DNA of 57,346 bases from RGIG3159 sp045640565 (GCA_045640565.1 JAZUFG010000010.1:1-57346); one strand, 5' to 3'; positions 24,859 through 33,171 are shown, counted from the stretch's first letter. Numbers and translations are program-made. Notes: generated by a model from the sequence alone, not told the origin.

Positions 24859-26091
24859 TCACTGCAGCTCAAAGAGTCTCCGGAGGAGGCTGCAGCCTTC
24901 CGCTACAAACTCTCCCTTTTCGCCGCTGGGCTCATCATAGACACCGCCGATTCCGCTGTCTTCCCTGCTATCATAAAGGAGGAAGGGAACCGGGTCGCCA
25001 TCGTGACCCCGAGTGGATGTCAGCGTCTTGTGGTCGCTGAGAAGCAGAACCCGATAATCCATCTTTGCTGCATCCATGCGCTCCAGCAGGGGCGTGAGAA
25101 GGCGGCTGTCCAGCCACTCAATAGACTGCACTTTACCGGGCAAATCCCCGTTATGGGTACATTCATCCGGGGCTTCCAGATGGAGGCAAAGGAAATCATA
25201 CTCGTTGATTTTCTGCCAGCTGGCTTCCAGTTTGCCCTCAAAGTTTGTATCGATCTCGCCTGTGGCGCCTTCCACTTCTACCTTTTCCAGGCCTCTCAGA
25301 ACGCCGATCCCGTGGCAAATGGGGACTGCGCTGACCACAGCGCCATCATAGCCATATTCCTCTTTGAAGCCGGGGAGTGCAACAGCGGTACCCTCGGCCC
25401 AGAACCAGATACCGTTGGCACCCATTTTTCCCTTGGCTCTGCGGGCTTCCGTAACGGGATGATGCTCCAGAATACGGTTGGCCAGCTTTTGAAGCTCTGC
25501 AAATTTTTCGGCTCTTTCATTGCCGGAGGGCAGAAGCGGGCCGCATTTCTCGCCCAGATGGTCATGGGGAGGGGTAAAGCGTATGCCTTCAAAATTGCCG
25601 TTATGCTCCACAGCCAAAGGCCGGAAGGTGGGCGCAGGAGGGATCTCCATGTGATACTTTTTCAGTGCTGCGGAGAATTCCGGGTCCGAACAGAGGGCTT
25701 CCACGGTGTGGATCGCATCCTCTCCGGAGATAGAACCGGCGCTATGGGAAAGAATCCTCTTTTCCTCATAGGGCATATCTCCTTCATCCATGGCTACCAA
25801 ATTGCAGCGATAGCAGCAGTCCCCTTCCCGAAGTTCGATCCCCATGGCAGCAGCTTCCATGGGAGAACGGCCGGTAAAATATTTTATGGGGTCACAGCCG
25901 AAAATAGAGAGAATAGCCGTTTCACTTCCGGCAGGCAGAGGCTTGGGACAGTTGACAACACTGCCGACTTTTCCGTGGGCCGCCAGGCGGTCCATGGTGG
26001 GATGTTTTGCTGCCTGCAGAGGCGTTTTGTTTCCAAGGGATTCAACGGCATTATCTGCCATGCCGTCGCCGATCACCAATAAATACTTCAT
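24859..26091 (-). CDS. ApgM-like phosphotransferase, proposed homoserine kinase
   Basis: A 410-residue member of the alkaline-phosphatase superfamily related to archaeal-type cofactor-independent phosphoglycerate mutase. It starts with the metal-binding V-I-G-D-G-M-A-D, has the nucleophile segment G-S-E-T-A-I-L-S with a likely catalytic Ser, and shows later ligands in H-L-E-A-P-D-E-C-T-H and L-S-D-H-K-T. A subgroup of this family (TIGR02535) is described as a proposed homoserine kinase because it occurs in genomes without thrB and next to threonine genes. Here it lies close to hom-lysC-asd and a ThrE exporter, so that reading is preferred. A phosphoglycerate mutase role remains possible. AAAGGT precedes the ATG; a TATAAT at 26153-26158 on the minus strand may be its own -10. 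Confidence 0.8.
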   Translation of the reverse strand: MKYLLVIGDGMADNAVESLGNKTPLQAAKHPTMDRLAAHGKVGSVVNCPKPLPAGSETAILSIFGCDPIKYFTGRSPMEAAAMGIELREGDCCYRCNLVAMDEGDMPYEEKRILSHSAGSISGEDAIHTVEALCSDPEFSAALKKYHMEIPPAPTFRPLAVEHNGNFEGIRFTPPHDHLGEKCGPLLPSGNERAEKFAELQKLANRILEHHPVTEARRAKGKMGANGIWFWAEGTAVALPGFKEEYGYDGAVVSAVPICHGIGVLRGLEKVEVEGATGEIDTNFEGKLEASWQKINEYDFLCLHLEAPDECTHNGDLPGKVQSIEWLDSRLLTPLLERMDAAKMDYRVLLLSDHKTLTSTRGHDGDPVPFLLYDSREDSGIGGVYDEPSGEKGEFVAEGCSLLRRLFELQ

Positions 26092-26152
26092 ATCACAATC
26101 AACCTTTCATCAGAAGGCGAAGCGCAGGTTTTTCCTGCGGGCCTGCTGCTGT

Positions 26153-26158
26153 ATTATA
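26153..26158 (-). promoter_or_regulatory. Possible -10 element of the ApgM-like gene
   Basis: Consensus TATAAT on the minus strand, just after the DUF2344 stop codon and about 62 bp before the ATG at 26091. No clear -35 is seen; it would have to lie inside the DUF2344 gene. Confidence 0.3.
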
Positions 26159-26166
26159 CAGAAAAA

Positions 26167-26835
26167 TTAACGGAAGGGACTCCCGTCAGACCTCAGGACC
26201 TCCAAACGGCGGATAGAAACAAAATCAGGCTTGAAATCCGGAAGGTAGGTCTCAATCGCCAAGGCAAGGAGGGCGGGATTGAGCGAGGGATTTTGGGCAC
26301 AGACCACTGTGTCCAGGATAAGGGCATCTCCCGATGTCCTTCTTTTGATTTCCAGGGAAGCAATCATGGGGCGGATGTCCACCTGCGCAAGTCCGCTCTT
26401 TGTTTTTTTCTCTACGGGGAGAGAAGCCCCGGAAAAAAGCTTTGCCAAGGCTCCCTCGGTCCCATCGGGAATACCGTTATCATAATCCAAAGTGAGCTCC
26501 GCCCGAAGATGGGTCAGGTATTTCAGCTTTTCTTCGCTCTCATAAAGTTCCAAGGCCCGGATTCCCTCCGGAACTGCGGCGTTCAGACGGGAAAGAAATT
26601 CCGAGGGAGAAAGGGCTTCACAATCGGGAGCCAGGGAAAATTCCAAAATCTCGCAGGAAGAGGAAGTGCCCACCGGGAGGGGCAGTGCCAAAGAAACATA
26701 GGCATGCTGATTAAAGCCGCCGGTATGTTTGAGCATGAGGCCGGCCCTGCGGAAAGCCCGCTGCAGCACCCGCATGAAATCCAGGTGCGAGATCCAGACG
26801 GCATTTCCCGTCTTTTCCAGCAGAAGTCTATTCAT
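26167..26835 (-). CDS. TIGR03936/DUF2344 radical-SAM-associated protein
   Basis: A 223-residue protein of the DUF2344 family that in Bacillota almost always follows the B12-binding-type radical SAM protein encoded just upstream here. The signature is visible at the N-terminus: W-I-S-H-L-D-F-M-R-V-L-Q-R-A-F-R-R-A-G and G-F-N-Q-H-A-Y-V-S-L-A-L-P-L-P-V-G. The function is not known; the pairing suggests an accessory or substrate-binding subunit. The frame extends further upstream, but ATG 26835 has GGAGGG at the right distance and overlaps the radical SAM gene by 8 nt, consistent with translational coupling. Confidence 0.85.
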   Translation of the reverse strand: MNRLLLEKTGNAVWISHLDFMRVLQRAFRRAGLMLKHTGGFNQHAYVSLALPLPVGTSSSCEILEFSLAPDCEALSPSEFLSRLNAAVPEGIRALELYESEEKLKYLTHLRAELTLDYDNGIPDGTEGALAKLFSGASLPVEKKTKSGLAQVDIRPMIASLEIKRRTSGDALILDTVVCAQNPSLNPALLALAIETYLPDFKPDFVSIRRLEVLRSDGSPFR

Positions 26836-28657
26836 CGCATTTCCCTCCTGCAAGACAGGAAGCGCCGCAGCCCTTGCAGCCTTGGCGGCAATCCGAGGTG
26901 ACCTTGCTATCCAACGCAAGGGAATACTCTCTCTTCAAAAAATCCTTGCTGACGCCTACCGAGATCGTGTCCCAGGGCAAAAGCTCCTCCGGATCATGGG
27001 CCCGGGTATAGTTTTCCGGAGAAATCCCGCAGTCCGAAAAAGCCTGTTTCCAGAGGTCCGGACGGAAATATTCATCCCAGGCGTCCAGCTTGACACCCAG
27101 ACTCTCGGCCCGCTCCAAAACAGGAGCCAGTCGGCGGTCGCCGCGGGCCAGAACAGCCTCCAGGCGGCTCAGCTCACAATCGTGGTAACGGTAGTCCACC
27201 GTTTTGCTGTTCAGCGCGCCCTGCAAAAGGCGGACCCTGCGCATATACTCTTCAGGCGAAATCTGGGCGCAGAATTCAAAGGGCGTGAAGGGCTTGGGGA
27301 CAAAAAAGGCTGTTGCCAAATTAATGGAAAGGCCCCGCTTCTTATTGGAAGCGTGCTCCCGCCAGACATGGACGATCTTGGAAGCCAGATCCGCAATGGC
27401 CAAAACATCCTCATCGGTTTCCGTGGGGAGGCCCAGCATGAAATAGAGCTTCACCGTGTTGAAGCCCCCGGAAAAGGCAGTTTCACAGGTGTTCAGGATC
27501 TCCTCTTCCGTCAGATTCTTATTGATAACATCCCGGAGGCGCTGACTTCCGGCTTCGGGGGCAAAGGTAAGGCCGCTGTGGCGAACCTTCTGGACCCGAA
27601 GCATGAGCTCCCGGGAGAAATTATCTGCCCGAAGAGAGGGCAGGGAGAGATTGATCTTCCTGGGTTCACAGTAATCCAGAAGGCTCTCCGTAAGAGGCTC
27701 CAAATACTTATAATCCGAGGAGGAGAGGCTTGCCAGGGTGATCTCATGATTTCCCGAATCCTCCAGGCAGTCCATCCCCTGCCGGAGAAGGACCTCCGGA
27801 GCCCGATTGCGAATGGGACGGTAACAAAAACCGGCCTGGCAGAAGCGGCAGCCCCGAATGCAGCCACGGAAAAGCTCCAGATTGGAACGGTCATGAACGA
27901 TTTCCGTGGAGGGGACGATCTGTTTCGTGGGGAAATAAGCATTGCTGAAATCCGCCACGATCCGCTTGGTAACGGTCTTGGGCGCGCCTTCTAAAGGACG
28001 AATCTCCGCAAGACAGCCGTCCTCACCGTATATGTGTTCATAGAGAGAGGGAACATAGATTCCCGGGATTTGGGCAGCAGCCTTGAGGAAGGCTTCCTTC
28101 GTCCAGTTTTCGCTCTTGGCTTTATCATAGAGAGCGAGGATCTCCGGGGTGCTCTCCTCCCCTTCTCCCAGGGAGAAAAAGTCCACAAAGGGAGCAAGGG
28201 GCTCCGGATTGTATGCGCAGGCGCCTCCCGCGAAGACCAGATTTTTCAGGCCCGACCGTTGGGAAGCTCTGAGGGGAAGTCCGCTGAGCTTCAGCATGTG
28301 GAGAAGGTTGCTGTAGGACATCTCATAGCCAAGGGTAAAGGCAATCAGGTCAAAAGTCTTTACGGGGTCATGGCTCTCCAAAGCCCAAAGAGGGAGCCCG
28401 GCCTTCTGCATTTCTTCGTCCATGTCCCCCCAGGGGGCAAAGACCCGCTGGCACCAGACATAGGGAAGCTCATTCATGACGCCATAGAGGATCCGCATGC
28501 CCAAATTGGACATGCCGATCTCATAGGTATCCGGGAAACAAAAGGCAACCCGGACCCGGACCTCTTTAGGATCCTTAACGATCTGATTGTATTCGCCGCC
28601 CACATAGCGGGCAGGCTTCTGCACCTTGGGAAGAAGGCGCCGGATTTGATCTTTCAT
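26828..28657 (-). CDS. TIGR03960-family B12-binding-like radical SAM protein
   Basis: A 609-residue radical SAM enzyme of unknown substrate. The first about 200 residues resemble a cobalamin-binding-like domain (V-A-F-C-F-P-D-T-Y-E-I-G-M-S-N-L-G). The radical SAM core has the [4Fe-4S] motif C-I-R-G-C-R-F-C, followed by the glycine-rich L-Y-F-M-L-G-L-P-T-E-T-D. The C-terminus is Cys-rich (C-R-Q-G-C-K-G-C-G-A-S-C), probably a second metal or FeS site. No strong Shine-Dalgarno lies before ATG 28657. Its upstream spacer is filled with heptad repeats, so this gene starts right after a repeat array. Confidence 0.88.
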   Translation of the reverse strand: MKDQIRRLLPKVQKPARYVGGEYNQIVKDPKEVRVRVAFCFPDTYEIGMSNLGMRILYGVMNELPYVWCQRVFAPWGDMDEEMQKAGLPLWALESHDPVKTFDLIAFTLGYEMSYSNLLHMLKLSGLPLRASQRSGLKNLVFAGGACAYNPEPLAPFVDFFSLGEGEESTPEILALYDKAKSENWTKEAFLKAAAQIPGIYVPSLYEHIYGEDGCLAEIRPLEGAPKTVTKRIVADFSNAYFPTKQIVPSTEIVHDRSNLELFRGCIRGCRFCQAGFCYRPIRNRAPEVLLRQGMDCLEDSGNHEITLASLSSSDYKYLEPLTESLLDYCEPRKINLSLPSLRADNFSRELMLRVQKVRHSGLTFAPEAGSQRLRDVINKNLTEEEILNTCETAFSGGFNTVKLYFMLGLPTETDEDVLAIADLASKIVHVWREHASNKKRGLSINLATAFFVPKPFTPFEFCAQISPEEYMRRVRLLQGALNSKTVDYRYHDCELSRLEAVLARGDRRLAPVLERAESLGVKLDAWDEYFRPDLWKQAFSDCGISPENYTRAHDPEELLPWDTISVGVSKDFLKREYSLALDSKVTSDCRQGCKGCGASCLAGGKCDE

Positions 28658-28683
28658 AACGAAACCAACCGAAGAATAGGATT

Positions 28684-28830
28684 AGCTGCAAGCGGCAAGC
28701 TGCAAGCTGCAAGCTTCAAGCTGCAAGCTGCAAGCTGCAAGAAGACGAGAGATACGAGCTGCAAGCTGCAAGAAGACAGGAAAAACGAAAAGCTGCAAGG
28801 TGCAAGAAGACGGGAGATACGAGCTGCAAG
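28684..28830. repeat. Heptanucleotide tandem repeat array (GCAAGCT)n
   Basis: This stretch is built from degenerate 7-bp units GCAAGCT, at first eight nearly consecutive copies, interrupted three times by a GCAAGAAGAC spacer that in two cases continues as a GAGATACGAGCT-type unit. It fills the space between the radical SAM start and the amidohydrolase stop and abuts that stop codon exactly. The same units occur at 29741-29835 and 40615-40790. The short period and imperfect copies distinguish it from CRISPR. Confidence 0.85.
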
Positions 28831-29715
28831 TTATTGGGGAGGAAGAGCGGAGAATTTCCAGCGAAGCATGACCTCGCCGGAGGAAAGAAGACTATCCAGG
28901 GAATCTCCCAACTCTTCCTTCAAAAAATCATATTCATCCAGGGCAGCCTGAACCTGCGGGCAGCGGTAGGCACCGGCATTGCTGCCCAGCGCAATATTGC
29001 CGCCCCAACCGGCCAGCGTTCCGGATTTCCAAACCGTTTCATCCAGGATCCGCTTAAGCGTATCCTCCGGATAGCGATGGCTGTCATCATGGACGGCATT
29101 TCCGGCTGTGGCAAGAAGAGGGACCCAAACCGTGTCGCTCTCTGCCAGAATCCGGAGCGTTTCATTATCCAAATACCAGCCATATTCCAGGGAATCCGCT
29201 CCTGCTTCAATGGCAGCAGCGGCAAGCTCCGGACCGCTGCAGGAAACTGCAGTGGGGAACCCGGCTTCCTTGGCCTCCGCAAGCAAGGTCTTCAGGAGTT
29301 CCGCATCCATAGGCTCGCCCTGCAAGGCGCCGTAGGAGGAAAGGTCCGGGGCTCCGGAAGCAAGCAGATGAACGAAATCTGCTCCGATTTCCCGAAGCTC
29401 TTTCAGACGGGTCCGGAACTCCTCTATATCCCGGAAGGTTTTCGCCTCCGGGCCGCCGCAGCATCCTTCCGGGCAAAGGGGCCATCCGGCAGAAAGAAAG
29501 GTAATCCCGTAATCTCCCGCCAGCTTCTTTGCCGCCAAAGAAACGCCCCGGAGATCACCCATATCCCGAACAAAGGTGATCCCCGCCTTCTGCAGCGCTT
29601 TCATGCGCAGGCGCAGGCGCTCCTCATTGGGAGCGGGACTATGGAGGGCCAGGGAGTCCTCATAAGAATCCGAATCTGTGAAAAAGATAGATATATGGGC
29701 ATCATAGTTCAGCAT
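28831..29715 (-). CDS. Amidohydrolase-family protein without metal ligands (predicted pseudoenzyme)
   Basis: The 294 residues follow the imidazolonepropionase-like amidohydrolase layout, and the conserved blocks can be placed: D-A-H-I-S at residues 5-9, H-L-L-A-S-G at 116-121, S-C-S-G at 158-161, L-E-Y-G at 176-179 and G-S-N-A-G at 244-248. In active relatives these are D-x-H-x-H, a Lys, H-A-H-G, I-E-H-G and G-T-D-A-G. Only the first His survives; the second His, the carboxylated Lys, both later His positions and the Asp are all replaced. The fold-defining sequence between them is intact and the frame is open, so it looks like a maintained non-catalytic or differently catalytic protein. GAGG precedes the ATG. 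Heptad repeats flank the gene on both sides. Confidence 0.75.
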   Translation of the reverse strand: MLNYDAHISIFFTDSDSYEDSLALHSPAPNEERLRLRMKALQKAGITFVRDMGDLRGVSLAAKKLAGDYGITFLSAGWPLCPEGCCGGPEAKTFRDIEEFRTRLKELREIGADFVHLLASGAPDLSSYGALQGEPMDAELLKTLLAEAKEAGFPTAVSCSGPELAAAAIEAGADSLEYGWYLDNETLRILAESDTVWVPLLATAGNAVHDDSHRYPEDTLKRILDETVWKSGTLAGWGGNIALGSNAGAYRCPQVQAALDEYDFLKEELGDSLDSLLSSGEVMLRWKFSALPPQ

Positions 29716-29740
29716 AATAGAGCCTCACAAAGAATAAATA

Positions 29741-29835
29741 GCTGCAAGCCGCAAAGAGTTAGGAGTTAGGAATTAGGTGTTAGGAGTTAAGAGAATGCTC
29801 CAAGCTGCAAGGGATAAGCTGCAGGGAGACGGGGA
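29741..29835. repeat. Second heptad repeat patch, with GAGTTAG units
   Basis: Five consecutive 7-bp units (GAGTTAG, GAGTTAG, GAATTAG, GTGTTAG, GAGTTAA) occupy 29756-29790, flanked on both sides by GCTGCAAG-type units and ending in GCAGGGAGACGGGG, which resembles the AGACGGG spacer of the other arrays. It lies between the amidohydrolase start and the phosphoesterase stop. Confidence 0.8.
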
Positions 29836-29862
29836 ATGCGATTTTCGGAAAAGAACGGAGAA

Positions 29863-30549
29863 TCAAAGGATTTTTTCGGGAATGAAGTTCAGATAGTCCG
29901 CAGAGACCAAGCGAAATTCCACGCCCTCCTGCCAGCCGGTAATGGCCAGCTTTTGGCTCTCCGAATGGAGATGGCCATAATAGCAGTGCTTCACGCCGTA
30001 GGCTTTTATCAGTTGGAGGATTTCCTCACAGCGATAGCCCTTATAAATGGGCGGATAGTGGAGGAAAAGAAGCTTTTCCCTCTCCCCCGCTGCCTTCAGA
30101 GAAGTCTCCAGGCGGATGAGCTCCCGCCGGAAGATTTTTTCATCATGGCCGCTGCTGCGCTCCTCCTCAAAAAACCAGCCCCGGGTACCGCAGAGGGCAA
30201 GATCCCCATAGAAGAGGGCTGTGTTATGCAGAACCTCCATATTACGGAAGTCCTGCTCCGCACAAAAGCGGCGGAAGGCAGACATGGTGGTCCACCAATA
30301 GTCATGGTTCCCTTTCAGAAGGATTTTTCTTCCCGGGAGGGCATTCAAAAAGGCAAAATCCGGTCGGGCTGTCTCATAGTCCATGGCCCAGGAAAGGTCC
30401 CCCGGCATGACCAGGGTATCCTCCTCCCGAAGGCAGGAAAGACCGGAACGAAGCTTATCCATATAGCCGTTCCACGCGCCGCCGAAAATATCCATAGGTT
30501 TGTTGGCGCCCAAGCAGAGATGCAGGTCGCCCAGGACATAAAGGCTCAT
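29863..30549 (-). CDS. Calcineurin-like metallophosphoesterase
   Basis: A 228-residue cytoplasmic metallophosphoesterase with all five blocks: G-D-L-H-L, G-D-L-S-W, G-N-H-D-Y-W-W, H-Y-P-P and G-H-L-H. The W-W after GNHD and the W-A-M-D-Y segment are typical of a clostridial subgroup without an assigned substrate. I chose ATG 30549 with GGTGA just ahead; the GTG 12 nt earlier is a less likely alternative. It follows yraN by 5 bp in the rplS-lepB-rbgA-rnhB-yraN block. Confidence 0.88.
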   Translation of the reverse strand: MSLYVLGDLHLCLGANKPMDIFGGAWNGYMDKLRSGLSCLREEDTLVMPGDLSWAMDYETARPDFAFLNALPGRKILLKGNHDYWWTTMSAFRRFCAEQDFRNMEVLHNTALFYGDLALCGTRGWFFEEERSSGHDEKIFRRELIRLETSLKAAGEREKLLFLHYPPIYKGYRCEEILQLIKAYGVKHCYYGHLHSESQKLAITGWQEGVEFRLVSADYLNFIPEKIL

Positions 30550-30554
30550 AGTCT

Positions 30555-30920
30555 TCACCAAAAAGCGTCGATAATATGGTTCATGGCGGGGTCTTTCGTC
30601 TCTGCGCCCAAAGGAGCATAGACCTCCAGCACATCAAAACGGGGCTGAAGCTTTGAGGGGTGTGAACAAAGATAGAGTTCCGCCGTCATGCGGATCTTCC
30701 GCTGTTTCTCCGCCCCCACATATTCCGAAGGACTGCCATAGGCTGCGGATTTCCGGGTTTTGACCTCCACAAAAGCCAAAATGCCGTCCTTTTCCGCAAT
30801 AATATCAATCTCACCGCAGCGCAGACGATAATTTCGCTCTGCGATCCGGTAGCCCTCGGACTGCAGAAAACGGACAGCCGACTCCTCGCCCCAAGCGCCG
30901 CTGGCATTTTTATTCCCCAT
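30555..30920 (-). CDS. yraN: YraN family putative endonuclease (UPF0102)
   Basis: A 121-residue protein of the YraN family, which has the fold of Holliday-junction-type nucleases. The PD-(D/E)xK-like motif is complete: G-E-I-D-I-I-A followed by F-V-E-V-K-T-R. The exact DNA substrate is not established. It overlaps rnhB by 11 nt and is followed by the phosphoesterase, an order common in Bacillota. Confidence 0.92.
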   Translation of the reverse strand: MGNKNASGAWGEESAVRFLQSEGYRIAERNYRLRCGEIDIIAEKDGILAFVEVKTRKSAAYGSPSEYVGAEKQRKIRMTAELYLCSHPSKLQPRFDVLEVYAPLGAETKDPAMNHIIDAFW

Positions 30921-31530
30921 AGAATTTCTTTAAAAAAGTTCTCCGATGGATCTCGGAGGGGCCCAGCTTTTCAATCGCCGCATAATGGGCTTTTGTGCCG
31001 TAGCCCTTGTGGATCTCAAAACCGTAACCCGGATATTCCTCCGCCATCTTTTCCATCAGGCGGTCCCGGGTCACTTTCGCCAGGATCGATGCTGCGGCAA
31101 TATTGGCGCTGAGGCTGTCTCCCTTCACCACGGTTTCCACGGGGTAAGGGAAGGTCCTGGCCCGATTGCCGTCCACAAGAACCAAATCCGGCCGGATCTG
31201 AAGCTGCAGCATGGCTTGCTCCATGGCCTCAAAGGTTGCCTGAAGAATATTGATCTCATCGATCCGTTTTTCATCCACCAGGGCAATACCGTAAGCAAGA
31301 GCCTTTTCCACGATGACATCGTAGAGCTCCCGCCGTTTTTTATCCGTCAGCTTCTTGGAGTCATTCAAGCCGGGAATCTCCAAACCGAAGGGCAAAATCA
31401 CCGCTGCGGCACAGACAGGACCTGCAAGAGGCCCCCGGCCTGCTTCATCTACGCCGGCAATCACCTGCATTCCCCGGGACGCAGCATCCTTTTCCAACGC
31501 CCAAAGGTCAATTTTTTCCGTTTCTTTCAT
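30910..31530 (-). CDS. rnhB: Ribonuclease HII
   Basis: Cleaves RNA in RNA-DNA hybrids and single misincorporated ribonucleotides. The acidic motifs are clear: V-D-E-A-G-R-G-P-L-A-G-P-V near residue 27, N-D-S-K-K-L and V-D-G-N. The 206 residues are typical. Its ATG overlaps the rbgA stop (ATGA), and its own end overlaps yraN, so the three genes are translationally coupled. Confidence 0.97.
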   Translation of the reverse strand: MKETEKIDLWALEKDAASRGMQVIAGVDEAGRGPLAGPVCAAAVILPFGLEIPGLNDSKKLTDKKRRELYDVIVEKALAYGIALVDEKRIDEINILQATFEAMEQAMLQLQIRPDLVLVDGNRARTFPYPVETVVKGDSLSANIAAASILAKVTRDRLMEKMAEEYPGYGFEIHKGYGTKAHYAAIEKLGPSEIHRRTFLKKFYGE

Positions 31531-32408
31531 TCCGCATCCTCCGGCGGCAGTTCAAAACTCAAACGCCCCAGTTTGCCGGAGCGATACTCATCCAAAAGCA
31601 CTTTCGCCATACGCTCCGTGTCAATTTCTCCGCCCCGCAGAAGAAAGCCCCGCTTTCTTCCGGCTGCTTCCAAAAGTTCAAAGCTTGTGGGCTCCTCTTC
31701 AAAGGGGTCCAACTTATAGCGTTCCATCAGGGCTTCCCGATATTCCCGGTAGAGCCAGGCGATCAGATTGCAGCCCAGCTCTTCCCGATCCAAAACATCC
31801 TCCTTGACCGCCCCGGTAAAGGCAAGACGCACACCCACATTGGGATCTTCAAACTTGGGCCAAAGAATGCCCGGCGTATCCAAAAGGAGGAGACCGTTAT
31901 CCACCGTGACCCACTGTTTGCCTCGGGTGACGCCGGGCCGATTCTCTGCCCTTGCGGATTTGCGCCCCGCAATTTTATTGATAAAGGTGGACTTTCCCAC
32001 ATTGGGGATGCCGACGATCATAAGCTTCAAGGGGCGGCCGGCCTGGCCTTTTTCCGCATAGCGTTTCAGTTTCTCTGCAAGAAGCTCCCGTACAGCGGGC
32101 ACAAAGGCCGCTGTCCCCTTTCCGGAACGGCAATCCGTCCGAATCACGGGGATTCCCTTGCTCTTATAATAGCGGATCCAGGCATCCGTGATCCTCGGGT
32201 CCGCCAGGTCCTCCCGGTTCAGAATAACCAGGCGGGGCTTGCTGCCGCAAATCTCGGCAATATCCGGATTTCTGCTGGAAAAAGGGATCCTGGCATCCAA
32301 AAGTTCACAGACTGCGTCCACCAGCTTCAGATCTTCCTCCATCATACGCCGGGTCTTCGTCATGTGGCCGGGATACCATTGGATTCCCATCTCTTCTAGA
32401 TTTCTCAT
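31527..32408 (-). CDS. rbgA: Ribosome biogenesis GTPase YlqF/RbgA
   Basis: A circularly permuted GTPase that assists late 50S assembly, 293 residues. The motif order is G4-G5-G1-G3: L-N-R-E-D near residue 63, G-I-P-N-V-G-K-S-T (Walker A), R-P-G-V-T-R-G and L-D-T-P-G. The G4 motif reads N-R-E-D instead of the usual N-K-x-D. The N-terminal M-G-I-Q-W-Y-P-G-H-M is characteristic of the family. It overlaps lepB upstream and rnhB downstream by 4 nt each. Confidence 0.96.
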   Translation of the reverse strand: MRNLEEMGIQWYPGHMTKTRRMMEEDLKLVDAVCELLDARIPFSSRNPDIAEICGSKPRLVILNREDLADPRITDAWIRYYKSKGIPVIRTDCRSGKGTAAFVPAVRELLAEKLKRYAEKGQAGRPLKLMIVGIPNVGKSTFINKIAGRKSARAENRPGVTRGKQWVTVDNGLLLLDTPGILWPKFEDPNVGVRLAFTGAVKEDVLDREELGCNLIAWLYREYREALMERYKLDPFEEEPTSFELLEAAGRKRGFLLRGGEIDTERMAKVLLDEYRSGKLGRLSFELPPEDAE

Positions 32409-33106
32409 TGAATTCCTCCGAATTCTTTGAAGGGGAAAATGCGGAAGAGAACTTTCCCCAGAAGCTCATCCTCGCTGAGGAAGCCCACCCGGGCATCCCG
32501 GCTGTCCGTGGAATGGTTTCTGTTATCGCCCATAAGGAAATAGGAGCCCTCCGGGACCGTTACGGGATAGGAAAAGCCCCCAAGATCCGTTACGGTCAGC
32601 TCGGCCGTATAGTCCTCCTCCAGGGCAATGCCGTCCACATAGACGATGCCTTCATCAAAATGAATATCCACTGTTTGGCCTTCCGTGGCAATGACGCGTT
32701 TGATCAAGGGCAGGGTCGGATCGTAATTCTCGGCGATGGCCACCACCACATCCCCCTGCTCGTAGTCCTTCACAAGGAAGCTGCTCTCCAGAAGCAAAAG
32801 ATTCCGGTTTTCCAGGGTGGGAACCATAGAGGACCCACGAACGGATACGATCCTGACAAGGAAGGTGAAAATCAGCATAATAGCTATGAGCAGACGGCTC
32901 AAATCCCAAAGGACCATCATATAGCCCGGGAGATCCTCTTCTTTTCTTTCCTGAGGCTTCTGCGGCAGGGGATCCTTCTCCACGGCATTCTCCTGCTCTA
33001 TGGGCTCTCCCGCAATCTCTATTTCGCTTTCGGAAAAATCCGAACGGAATTCATCCTCATCCCAATCCCAGAGGGATTCCTCCAGATCCAGGGTATTATC
33101 ATTCAT
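32405..33106 (-). CDS. lepB: Signal peptidase I
   Basis: Membrane-anchored type I signal peptidase that removes signal peptides from exported proteins. An acidic cytoplasmic N-terminus of about 55 residues precedes one transmembrane segment. The catalytic Ser lies in R-G-S-S-M-V-P-T-L, the Lys in L-I-K-R-V-I-A, and the G-D-N-R-N-H-S-T-D-S-R box is complete. ATG 33106 has GGAGG 8 nt upstream, which is better than the TTG 15 nt earlier. It is the first gene of lepB-rbgA-rnhB-yraN, with its own promoter behind the rplS terminator. Confidence 0.95.
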   Translation of the reverse strand: MNDNTLDLEESLWDWDEDEFRSDFSESEIEIAGEPIEQENAVEKDPLPQKPQERKEEDLPGYMMVLWDLSRLLIAIMLIFTFLVRIVSVRGSSMVPTLENRNLLLLESSFLVKDYEQGDVVVAIAENYDPTLPLIKRVIATEGQTVDIHFDEGIVYVDGIALEEDYTAELTVTDLGGFSYPVTVPEGSYFLMGDNRNHSTDSRDARVGFLSEDELLGKVLFRIFPFKEFGGIQ

Positions 33107-33142
33107 GCCGGACGCCTCCAAACACTCTTTACTCAGTTTAAT

Positions 33143-33171
33143 ATCATATCATTTCTTTTGAAAATAAGCAA
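33143..33171 (-). promoter_or_regulatory. Promoter of the lepB-rbgA-rnhB-yraN operon
   Basis: On the minus strand TTGCTT (33166-33171) and TATGAT (33143-33148) are 17 bp apart, about 37 bp before the lepB ATG. It starts directly after the T-run of the rplS terminator. Confidence 0.65.

Noticed and set aside
25003..26082. Long plus-strand frame opposite the ApgM-like gene
   Set aside because: It is antisense to a clear protein family, has no Shine-Dalgarno site and no recognisable domain.
28684..28830. CRISPR array
   Set aside because: The units are 7 bp, degenerate and contiguous, without unique spacers of 30 bp or more, and there are no cas genes.
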